Assembly: GCA_022316685.1 (NCBI GenBank)
Contig: JAKJHU010000155.1
Coordinates: 124,001-188,000 of the forward strand
Source: Progne subis subis
Lineage: Eukaryota > Chordata > Aves > Passeriformes > Hirundinidae
Direction: 5' to 3'
DNA length: 64,000 bases
Made by a program: the position numbers and the translations under genes. Below the pieces are notes generated by a model, which was not told the origin of the DNA, did not search any database, and was given only the letters and a program-made list of their open reading frames with translations. This document shows positions 45,901 through 55,051 of this stretch, in pieces (the first letter of the stretch is position 1; each line of letters starts with the position of its first letter).

Positions 45901-48900
45901 TACTTTGTATATTCCTACATCATCTATTGTGCAAACAGAAAGCTTCCTGCTGTTAATAAAAATTTACTGTGTGTGTTCTTGAGTAAAATCTACTGAAATT
46001 AGATACTAATTTGAACAAAATTTGGGGCCTAGAAAGATGGGATTGCTGAGAAGGATTAGAAGAGCCTACTCCTGTAGCTGGATTGAGGTCTGCGTGCAAA
46101 GGATGTGTGAAGAAGCAGCGTACTTGCACATTTTACATACCAATACTGCAAGGGGAGGAATCCAAGACATTGATGCCAGGCAGCCTAAGTAGGAGTAGCA
46201 GATTGACATTGAGAAAGAAATACTGAAATAACAGGAAAATGCTGGAGAAAGACAGAAAAAAGCAAAAAGCTGTATATGTTGGACCATCTAAAAGTAGTTG
46301 GAGCAGTAAGAATAAGTACTGGCAAAAAAATTGCCTATGCAAATTTCATTTAAGTTTCTATTTTAAAATAAATCGATAATGGTTTCCTTTTGAATATAAA
46401 ACCCCAGAAACTCCCAAGTTCTTCTACTGTCTTATGTATCTGACTCCACAGTTCTGTATTTTGAAGACTTGGCCAGAGTTGCAGTTGTCCTATCACTTTA
46501 AATATCCAGGATTGCCCTGCCCGTTGTCCAGCCAAGAAGCAGATGGCTCTACTGACCTTTAAAGACAATCTAAAGACTCTAAATCTCTTTCACTGTCAAT
46601 ATGAAAACATAGAATGAAGTATAACTGGAATGCTGTTCCAAACTGAAAGAATTTGCTTTGGGTCTTTCTGCTGCTTCAGAGGAATTAATATGCCTGGTTT
46701 AGCAGAATGTATTCTGCTGTATGAACAAGCTAGAAATAAGCTGCTCTTACGAAGCACTTTTGTGCCAAAGTGATTTCAGGTGACCAGGCATCAGGCGATG
46801 TTGAACTAATTAGCCAGCACTCACAGTAAGTCCGATGGAATAAAGCTTTTCTTATTCTGCTATACACAGTTCAGGAAAGGAGTTTGTGGCTGAATTGTGT
46901 CCTGTGTTTTCCTAAAGTGGGGTAAATACAAAAGATTTCATAAGGAAATTTCTAGTGGCTTGCTTGTGCCAGTGTTACTTAACGGTAGTAGTGTATGTAA
47001 CTACATTGAAGTTGACAGTTTCCCCAGGGGTCCTGAAGCTTTACTGTCATTGAGGGGGAAAAGCTTTATGAAACCACTTGAACCTTGAGGATTCACATTA
47101 AGTATGAGCCTATGTTCTTGCTTTTTCTGTGGCTCATAGTTGCCATATGCTGTGCCCTTATTTGTAAAGCAACTGCCGGTCTTTGTTACCACAGTTAGAA
47201 TTGTAAGGCTGCCTTGGCAGAGTGGACTTTAAATTAAAAGGGAAAGAAGAAGTTAATTTTTTTTTCTCCAGCTTTCTATATGTCCTCTCCAGGTTAATGA
47301 CTATGAAAATACTAGAAACTGTGTGATTTTGTGGGCAAATTGTGTGAATCTCTACCTGCCATCTCAGTAAAAGTGAGGCCTAACCTGTGTGATGCAAGGA
47401 AATAGTTGTTACCTTCTCTGTGAGCTTTCATGTCTGTGTATGTGTGTTGTGAAGTAGCCCAAAATTCAGGAGAGTCTGGCCATGAGTAATACTCAGGAGT
47501 GAAGCTGAAGCTTTCCTCAAAGGGAAAACCATTGGTAGGAAAATGACTGGGCGGAGGTGTGGGACTGAACTGGGTTTGCATTAGCACCCTCTGAGAGACT
47601 GTTTATTATTGGCACTTTGCTCCTGTTGATGGAGTTCCTGCTTCACATCAGTGTGTCTGAATTGCACTGTAGTCTGGGTCCCCTTTATTCTAAGGGTGCA
47701 GCACAGACCTGCCAAGTTAAGATCCCTCAGAAAGCTGGAGAATAGGGAGTATGGATGTATGGAGAGTGCTGAAATACAAGTCATTTGTATATTTAAAAAG
47801 TACTTGGCTTTTTCTGGCATCTGCTCAGCCCTCTCCTTGCAAATTGGCTGGTACCAATTATAATTAACTGTGGAACAGAATCTCTGGCAGTTACTTTCTG
47901 TCAGGGTACACTGGAGCCTAAAATACTACCTGTGTTCAGTGGTTCACTCAGATTGAAAAACAGTCAATTCTTTACAAAATGAATGTGCTTCTGGCAATAC
48001 TGAGACTTCTGCTCTCTGTGTAGGTGTGGCTGCTGCAGCCAAAACCTGTTCACTAGCATTCAGTTCATCCAACTCTTCATAATTCCTCTCTGAAGTCCTT
48101 CTCTCTCTCTCTTTCTCTCTCCTCCCTCATTCTCTCTTTTCCTTGTTTCCTCTGTTTGTCTGTGTGCACAGTGTGTTTTTACTGTCACAAAGGCACATTT
48201 TCAGACCCCTCCTCCTGTGGTGACGGACACCTTGAAGGTCCCAGTGATGGGACTGGCTTTTTCACATCAAGTGAGTTGTCAATAGAATATGCTTTACATG
48301 GCCAGAATGAGTTATAGCCTGACAAAACAGGAAAATACAAATTTGACAATGCAGAGTGTTTGTTGTGCATGGGAAAGATTGGTGGACCCACGGTGAGCCA
48401 GGCACTTCACTGAGACTGGCTTCTTAAATGCCTTTGCAGATAAAGGTCTCCCAAAGACAGGACAAACACCCCTAAAAACACAACAGCTGTCGAGCATTGT
48501 TAGTGAAAGACACAAATATTAAGGCACAATTCTGAGTGTTTTCTGTTAACAGCCCATGTCCCTAGAACCTGTACAGTCAACACTTAATTCCTAAAGCAAT
48601 TTCCCAAGCGTTACCTTCCCCAGTTCGCTTTACCTGGCACATTTATGGGAACATGTATTCTTTCACTGAAGCTATTTGAACAGATCTGGAAGATCAGCTG
48701 TTTTAATTTGCAATGGTAATAGGTTCAAACAGTTGATCATTAAGTTGTTTTGGGATGAAAAAATATCAAATATTAGCTCTTTAGTAAGCTCACGATAGCA
48801 TTCATACATCTGGCCAGTGTCAACCCACTGCACCAGAAATAGGCCTGTAGAGCAGAGCTTCCCTGAGACTGGATGTCAGTCATACCTTGCACAGCCTCCT

Positions 48901-51900
48901 CCTACATGTGTAGGAAGCCAACCCTGTTTTCCTGTCAAGACTCAGACTTAGTTCCCTGGACTACTGACAAATAGTTCTCATAGGAATAAGAATTTTTTAG
49001 AGCAACAACCTACATTATTGATTCCAGTGAAAACCTAGCATCCTTCTGCCAGCCTGAAATGCTGTGCCTCTGACTTTTCCTGTCCCTTCTTCAGTGACTG
49101 GTGATTATTCAGGCTATGGGGCATTCCCCTCCCATTTCCTCTCTCCTCTCCCTTTGCCCTTGTTTTTTCTCTTCTTTCTTAGCTTTCCAGCTCTCGTCTT
49201 TCCTATCAGCCTGCTGCCCTGGGAGTTGGATCAGCTGACATGGGGTATCCTGTACTCTTGGCTGGTGGCTTGAATGCTGCACACCCTCACCAGGTACTTG
49301 TAGAGAGTAGAACCAGCATGGCTGGTATTGCAGCCATTTGTGTCACTTGTACACCTGAGAGAGGCATTGAAACTAGTGCATACATTGGTGTCCTGTCTGT
49401 CAGGAATGGAAAGAATGTAAAGTAAATAAAGAGAAAGCACAAATTCCAGAGGAGTTGGGAATTGGCTCCTCGGCATCCCTGACTTTACTGGGGTATGGGG
49501 TCATGTGGAAAAACTACACCAGGAGAGCAGGCACCAGACCTGTTTGCCTGCACCAGCTCATCACTGATTCCAAACTTTGCCTGTCTTACAGAGCTGCTGC
49601 CCCTGTAGCTGTGCAAGCACAGTTCTGTAGGCTAGACACAGGATACACTGACAGTTCGTACTGACATAGTTGTACTGGTTCATCAGACAAATAAGTCAAG
49701 TTGACAGAAGTATTTTTCTGCTTGTGATATTGGTGTTACACCAGTTTTGATGACACAATGTTAATAAAATAAAATCATTTCAGTTGGAATGGTCCTACAG
49801 TGAGCATCTAATCCACCTGCCTGGACCAGTTCAGGGATGGCCAAGTTAAAGCCTGGTATTGAGGCGATTGTCCAAATGCCTCCTAAAAACTGACAGCTTG
49901 AGGCATTGGGCACCTCTCTAGGAAAAGAACACTTTTCCAGTTTTTGACCATCCTCTCTGCAGAGAAATGCTTCCTAAGCATTAGGAGTCTTAAGCCTCCC
50001 CTAGTGCAGCTTCATACTACTCCCAAACATCCTATCACTGGATCCCAGGGAGAAGAGATCAGCATCTCCCTCTCCACTTCCCCTTCTCTTGAAGCTGTAG
50101 GGAGCCATGGGGTTGTAGCAAGAGGATGTTAAGTTTTTTTTTCCTCCATTTCTGCCCACAAAGCAGAGGACCTGCAGCCAGAGAACTCTGCAGTGTAAAA
50201 CAGGCCTGAACTGGAAAGGAGTAGAGTAGAAAGGGAGTAAAAAATGAGTTTGTATTGTGATAATCCAATCCTACATCTCTCTGAGGCTCATAGGGGCTAG
50301 AGCCCAGTCATATGCCAACCCCCCCCCCAACTTATGCCCAGTGTGGTGGAATCTACTTTGTATTGCACTGTGGTGTTGGTTTGATTTTGAGATCTCTTAA
50401 CTCAGCTGTTCCTTTCTATCTCAGTTGATCGCTCCAGGCAAAGAAGGGGGAGTTCCCCCAGTTCCTAGCCAGCCAGCACATGGCACTCAAGCTGACCAAG
50501 AGAGGATGTGCACCCCACTGGATGGAGTCCATTACTCAGCAGCTACTCCTTCTAGCAGGTAGGTTGGTTTTTCATGATCCACCACTTCTGCTAACCCATT
50601 TATAAGCAAACTAAGATAAAACTTTTTGTTTCCTCTTTTTATCTACTGTTTGTAGCATAACTATTGTCTTTCCATCCCTCAAATCAACTTACAGCTTTCT
50701 GTGATGGGGGCTTTTTCAGCCTTTCTCCAAACAATGATCTTACCCATCTATTTAAACATTCTAGACCATGTAATATCCTTCTGTGTAAAGTATCTTCTAT
50801 GTCAACTTTATTATCAATTTTTTATATTTTTTCAATCTTTCTGCTGGTTTTGCTGATTGTAAAACAAGATCCAGTAAATTCACAAATGAGTCTTAAATTC
50901 TCTAGAGACTTAATGTGTGTTGTTACCAAAGCCAGTTTAGTTATCATAAATCTGTTCACCATTTTAGTAAGAAACTTTAGGCACAAAGTTACTTAAAAGG
51001 AAATAATGCAACCTTAAATTGTCCTAAATCAACTCCCTCACAACTAATTAAATCCTTCTGTTTTCTTGATCACCATATTTATTTCTTGAGAAATCTCTCT
51101 TTGACTCACATAGTTGTGAGTCACGGAGATTTTGCTCTGGGGAAACCAAAACTCAATTGCACTAGCACCTTTCTGGGCGTACTATCTAGGTAATCCTCTT
51201 TCCATGGGACAAAACTGGTTTTTTTTGTTTTAAAGTTCTGAATACCTGTGGTAGGGAAAAAAAACAAAAACAAAAACAAACAAATAGGTCATGGAAGTAC
51301 CTAATAGCCATGGAGTGAATTAATCATACTGGGAGTGGCTGTTGTGATGTAGCAGACTGCTGCATTTGTAAACTGAGTGACAAATATAATTGTGGTTCTT
51401 GCCCTCACCTCCTGAGACATGTGACGGCTGTGTTACTGAAAAAATAGTAGTAATGAACAGGAACTGTGAACACGCACAAGTTAAAAGTCCATTTCCCAGA
51501 AGAAAATCTATTTCAGCAACTTCACATTCAACTAAACAGTTTTTGTCCAGCTTTAAACAAAAATCTGATTCTACAAGTGTCCACTTTCCTTTCTTTCCTT
51601 TTGTGCTCCTGACTGAGGAGGAAGGTATGGTGCAAGAACAGATTTCTGTTGTCCTTCTTCCAGTACTAGGAATAAACCAAGAAAAATGAAGGAGTCTCAT
51701 AAAAAATGTTATTTATCCATCCTGTTTGTGTCAGGAAGCACTAATTATGTATTTTCCTCCCCTAGTGAGGACACAGAAACAGTATCCAACAGCAGCGAAG
51801 GAAAGTGTGGCTCCCCACATGACCTTCTGGAGACCATCTTCATCCGGAAGGTGGGAGCTTTTGTCAACAAACCCATTAACCAGGTAATGAACAGCAGATC

Positions 51901-54900
51901 TCCTCAGAGAGCACCATAATACCCTTCTTTTCCCATCTGTTCATACATAGAGGAGCAAAAAGCACCCCAATGCCAGGGCAGCCTCAGAGACTGAGAGTGC
52001 ATATTTCTGCCTGCAGCATTTCCTATAAGGTTTTGCCAAGGCGTGTTTTGTTTTTCATAAGATCCTTTTGGGATGTGACAGCCATTGAATTTGCTCCACT
52101 TTGCCAACACCCTGTTTGAGAATAGGGTGACTGATACTCCACTTGATACTCTGCTTGGGTCTCACAATGATCTGCTGCTACCACAGGTCCATAAACAAGG
52201 AAAGCTGGTAGCAAACCTCCCTTCCTTGAAGGAACATGCCGTAGACCAGTTCCTCACTAGAAGCAAGCATTTAAGTTCAGCCAGAGCAGCTTAGAGATCT
52301 GCTTAGAGATGCAGCTGAGAGATCTCCTAGGGCTGCAGTTCTAGGCCTTTTGGATGAAGGAAGGAGAATTGTTTCAAGTTGTAGCAGTTCAATAATCCTT
52401 GCCTATATTACTCTATACGAGATATGTATAGAAGCAATCCCACCTCAAGGTATGTATCTGCATTAGGTCAACTGAGTATCATCTCTGGATTTCATGCCTT
52501 TTAAATGAGGTTGTCAGTCTCCTGCCTAACTGCTGATGTGATTTGGGGCTGTTTTTAGCTGGCCTGACAAAGACGTTCAATATTCTTTTCTGTGCCGGGT
52601 AAGCAGAGCATCTTAGTGAAATTCTGTTTGCTGAATCTCCTCAGGTGACCATGGCCAACTTAGACATTCCTTTTGCCATGTTTGCTCCCAAGAATGTTGA
52701 GCTGGAAGATAACGACCCCATGGTAAGGCTCTTCCAGAGGTATATGTGCCTTCTCAGCATCCCTTATGCAAACATCCATGCTATTCTCTGCCTTGAATAC
52801 ACTTTGGTTTTGGAGAAAATAACTAGTTGTTCAGATTTGTTTGGTTTCAAGAAGTCTCCTGTGTTGAATCTTGGGCTCTCTAGACATGTGAATAACAGCA
52901 TGTGTTTGCTGCCCCTGCTCTAGTTAATGTTTATTGTCCAACCTCCTAACTGCCCCTGCACTGCCAAAGTCCACAGACAGACGTGACTCTAAGATCAGTA
53001 CTCACCGCCTTTGATTTCTTGGGCAGGTCAATCCTCCTGCATCCCCAGAAACAGAATCTCCTCTACAAGGCAGCTTACACTCGGAGGGCTCCAGTGGCAG
53101 CAGCACAGGGAACACCCACGATGACTTTGTTATGATCGACTTTGTAAGTGCCCTCATCAGAGCTCTCACACAACACCTGCGCCTTAGGTGGGCTTCACGT
53201 GCTGGTGGGATGGCAGATGATGTCAGCAGTTTTCAGTGGGAGTGGAAAAGACACATCATTCACAGTACCACACTATGGCATGACAGTCCCAGAACTGCAA
53301 AGACACTGGTACCAAGAATCAACAGTTACAAATTAAATACCACTTCAGTTCTCTGCTAACATCCGGGCTTGGCATCCTCTCTCTTAGCACCTAGAGGAGC
53401 CAGATTCCAAAGAAATGTTCTCTTCCCACTGCTCAAGTGATATTGTGATATCAAGTGATATTGGTTGTTCTTCAGTTATTTAATATGCATTATTGCAGCA
53501 ACAGCTGTCATGCCAAGATGTTTACTAATAGCAGGTAATGACTTTACCTAAGATCATAACAAAAGGGAAGCCAGTGTCTCTGGGAATTAACAGCAGTGTC
53601 TTTGATTCTAGAAACCAGCATTTTCAAAAGATGACATTCTTCCAATGGACCTGGGGACATTTTACCGTGAATTTCAGAACCCCCCTCAACTCAGCAGCCT
53701 CTCCATTGATATTGGAGCACAGTCCATGGCAGAGGATTTGGTATGGAACCCTGAAATCTCTGTTAGTGGGAATCATATGTGCTGTATAATGCACTTTTTT
53801 CAAACTAGGAATCCCTATTCCTAGTTTGAAAAAAAGTATCTTCATAGAATTGTAGAATAGTTTAGGTTGGAAGGAACCTTTCAAGGTCATCTAGTCCAAC
53901 CCCTCTGCAATTAGCAGGGACATCTTCAACTAAACCAGATTGTTCAGCCCCATCTAACCTGGCCTAGATTATTTCCTTGGATGGGGCATCCACCACCTCT
54001 CTGGGCAGCCTGTTATAGTTTTTCACCAGCTTCATAAAAAAAATTTCTTTTATCTAGTGTTAGTCTACCCTCTTTCAATTTAAAACCATTGCCCCTTGTC
54101 CTATCACAACAGCCCCTGCTAGAAAGTCTGATCCCATTTTTCTTAAAGGTCTCCTTTTAATCCTGAAAAGCCACAATCAAGTCTCCTCAGAGCCTTCTCA
54201 TCTCCAGGCTGAATGACCCCAAGCCTTTCAGCCTGTCTTAACAGGAGAGGTGCTCTAGCCCTCTGATCATTTTTGTTGCCCTCCTCTGGACCCACTCTTA
54301 ACAAGCCCCATGTCTTTCCTACACTTTTCAGAAAAGAGACCCTGCCCAAAGGGTGTCTATCACTAATATATTCCAAATAAATGCAGATTTGTCTGTGGCA
54401 CACCTGAGCCTCTGAAACCAGTGTGTTTGTCTTGAACCTGAAGGCTGCTGCAGCATGCTTGCTCTGGTTGTCATTGAAACCCCCCAAACTAATCCTGCCT
54501 CTGGGGTGTCTCACTTGGTGAGAAAGCAGACCTGACTTTGCAGCCTGAGCAGAGTTGGAGTTCTGGTGTGGCTGGTGAAAGTCATATCTGAGTGAGCACT
54601 CAGGCTCTCTGGCATTGTACCATACTCTGGAGAAAAACAAAAACCAGAGTCTGAGAGCAGCAAGTGACCTGATGAAGGCAGTGATGTGAGTGGGTTCCTG
54701 TGCTGCAGCTGGTGGGGATTGCACAAGGTGAGGCCCTAGTGCACCTCCTGTTCCTGCAGAACAAACAGACTCTGGGCAGAGTGCCGTTCTCAGGGTCACT
54801 TGCTGGATGCTGCCAGAGGGCTCCTGGTTTTGTGCAGGTAAAAAGGTGAGCCCAGAGCATTGGCAAGGGATTGCATGACTCAGAAACAGATTTTTTTTTT

Positions 54901-55051
54901 TCCTAGTGTGTTTAAAATTTCCTTCTGTCTGCTGTGAATGAGCCCTGATCCACGCCTTTCCTTACCCTTCCAGGACTCGTTACCAGAGAAGCTGGCAGTC
55001 CATGAGAAAAACGTCAAAGAATTTGATGCTTTTGTGGAAACCTTACAGTGA
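39864..55051 (+). CDS. ATG13: ATG13, HORMA-domain subunit of the ULK1 autophagy-initiation complex
   Basis: ATG13 joins ULK1, FIP200 and ATG101 into the kinase complex that starts autophagosome formation; mTORC1 restrains it when nutrients are plentiful. Seventeen coding exons (each listed separately) join without a frame break to 1650 nt, 549 residues, close to the 550-residue human long isoform. Every junction is GT-AG. Residues 1 to about 195 are the HORMA domain that pairs with ATG101 (starts [20 protein letters not shown]). A Ser/Pro-rich disordered region follows, holding the regulatory phosphosites in mammals. The LIR that binds ATG8 proteins is DD-FVMI at 474-479. The C-terminus DAFVETLQ is the ULK1-binding end in mammals. 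The start has G at -3 and +4. Exons 10 (33 codons) and 11 (37 codons) are phase 0-0 and match segments that differ between human isoforms. Confidence 0.98.
40786..40866 (+). CDS. ATG13: ATG13 coding exon 2 (residues 24-50)
   Basis: It encodes [20 protein letters not shown] and on to GSDW. The acceptor is TCTTCCAG and the donor TGG|GTAAGG. It belongs to the HORMA domain. Confidence 0.97.
41500..41619 (+). CDS. ATG13: ATG13 coding exon 3 (residues 51-90)
   Basis: It encodes [20 protein letters not shown] through SLKTSE. The acceptor is TTCTGCAG and the donor GAG|GTGAGA. HORMA domain. Confidence 0.97.
42127..42173 (+). CDS. ATG13: ATG13 coding exon 4 (residues 91-106)
   Basis: It encodes [15 protein letters not shown] plus a split Lys codon. 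The acceptor is GATCCAG and the donor AA|GTAAGT. HORMA domain. Confidence 0.96.
42719..42859 (+). CDS. ATG13: ATG13 coding exon 5 (residues 106-153)
   Basis: It encodes [20 protein letters not shown] to YVILY with a split Arg. The acceptor is TTCTCTAG and the donor CAG|GTAAAG. HORMA core. Confidence 0.97.
43765..43822 (+). repeat. G/T-rich low-complexity tract in an ATG13 intron
   Basis: TTTTG and TTTTTTTGGG units; simple sequence upstream of coding exon 6. Confidence 0.75.
43948..43988 (+). CDS. ATG13: ATG13 coding exon 6 (residues 153-167)
   Basis: A 41-nt exon encoding [13 protein letters not shown]. The acceptor is CCTTCAG and the donor AAG|GTATGA. Both flanking codons are split. Confidence 0.96.
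44492..44588 (+). CDS. ATG13: ATG13 coding exon 7 (residues 167-199)
   Basis: It encodes [20 protein letters not shown] to FMST. The acceptor is TTCACAG and the donor CAG|GTGAGA. This is the end of the HORMA domain. Confidence 0.97.
44932..45030 (+). CDS. ATG13: ATG13 coding exon 8 (residues 199-232)
   Basis: It encodes [20 protein letters not shown] to PCNY. The acceptor is CTTGCAG and the donor CAG|GTGAGG. Confidence 0.97.
45761..45851 (+). CDS. ATG13: ATG13 coding exon 9 (residues 232-262)
   Basis: It encodes [20 protein letters not shown] to SPPSQ. The acceptor is GCTTTAG and the donor CAG|GTAAGA, ending in phase 0 just before the cassette exon. Confidence 0.97.
48088..48160 (+). repeat. 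CT-rich (TCTC)n tract upstream of ATG13 exon 10
   Basis: CTCTCTCTCTCTTTCTCTCT then further C/T-rich sequence runs to within about 12 nt of the exon 10 acceptor. It acts as an extended polypyrimidine tract and is a possible PTB-binding region (inference). Confidence 0.75.
48172..48270 (+). CDS. ATG13: ATG13 coding exon 10, probable cassette exon (residues 263-295)
   Basis: 99 nt, phase 0-0, encoding [20 protein letters not shown] to FSHQ. The donor is CAA|GTGAGT and the acceptor GTGCACAG. Its length equals the 33-residue difference between the 550- and 517-residue human isoforms. A long CT-rich tract precedes it. Confidence 0.93.
49183..49293 (+). CDS. ATG13: ATG13 coding exon 11 (residues 296-332)
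   Basis: 111 nt, phase 0-0, encoding [20 protein letters not shown] to HPHQ. The acceptor is TTTCTTAG and the donor CAG|GTACTT. The human counterpart is also skipped in a shorter isoform. Confidence 0.96.
49771..50118 (-). mobile_element. CR1 LINE fragment, antisense to ATG13
   Basis: CR1 3'-region landmarks on the plus strand include TTTCAGTTGGAATGGTCCTA, TTGTCCAAATGCCTCCTAAA, GAGAAATGCTTCCTAA and CTATCACTGGATCCCAGGGA. It is a different subfamily from the copy at 53842, and sits in the intron after exon 11. Confidence 0.88.
50425..50558 (+). CDS. ATG13: ATG13 coding exon 12 (residues 333-377)
   Basis: It encodes [20 protein letters not shown] to TPSS. The acceptor is TATCTCAG and the donor CAG|GTAGGT. 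The last Ser codon is split. Confidence 0.96.
51766..51883 (+). CDS. ATG13: ATG13 coding exon 13 (residues 377-416)
   Basis: It encodes [20 protein letters not shown] to PINQ. The acceptor is CCCCTAG and the donor CAG|GTAATG. Confidence 0.97.
52645..52722 (+). CDS. ATG13: ATG13 coding exon 14 (residues 417-442)
   Basis: It encodes [20 protein letters not shown] to DPM. The acceptor is CTCCTCAG and the donor ATG|GTAAGG. Confidence 0.97.
53027..53143 (+). CDS. ATG13: ATG13 coding exon 15 with the LIR (residues 443-481)
   Basis: It encodes [20 protein letters not shown] to HDDFVMIDF. The LIR core is F476-V477-M478-I479 with two acidic residues just before it. The acceptor is TGGGCAG and the donor TTT|GTAAGT. 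Confidence 0.97.
53612..53740 (+). CDS. ATG13: ATG13 coding exon 16 (residues 482-524)
   Basis: It encodes [20 protein letters not shown] to AEDL. The acceptor is GATTCTAG and the donor TTG|GTATGG. Confidence 0.97.
53795..53834. repeat. Perfect 18-bp inverted repeat with 4-nt loop
   Basis: The left arm 53795-53812 (six T then CAAACTAGGAAT) pairs fully with the right arm 53817-53834; the loop is CCCT. It stands 7 bp before the 3' end of the CR1 at 53842. Confidence 0.9.
53842..54330 (-). mobile_element. CR1 LINE, 5'-truncated, antisense to ATG13
   Basis: Reading the minus strand, it ends in the CR1 3' signature (TTCCAACCTAAACTATTCTACAATTCTATGA, shown here as positions 53872-53842). Before that come the typical 3'-region landmarks: a CCTCCTCTGGACCC-like block, GCCTTCTCATCTCCAGGCTG and TTGTCCTATCACAACAGCCCC. 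It lies in the last ATG13 intron. Confidence 0.92.
54974..55051 (+). CDS. ATG13: ATG13 coding exon 17 (residues 525-549 and stop)
   Basis: It encodes [20 protein letters not shown] then VETLQ and TGA at 55049-55051. The acceptor is CTTCCAG. Confidence 0.98.
   Translation, partial: DSLPEKLAVHEKNVKEFDAFVETLQ

Larger units (their letters stand above)
39933..54973 (+). other. ATG13 introns between coding exons
   Basis: Sixteen introns of 0.3 to 2.3 kb. Those with visible content are: 42860-43947 (G/T-rich run at 43770-43822), 45852-48171 (CT-rich tract before cassette exon 10), 49294-50424 (antisense CR1), 50559-51765 (CAAAA run near 51250-51285) and 53741-54973 (hairpin and antisense CR1). Confidence 0.85.

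Noticed and set aside
54143..54799. 218-codon minus-strand ORF in the last ATG13 intron
   Set aside because: Its C-terminal part is CR1 3'-region sequence and the rest has no recognised similarity.
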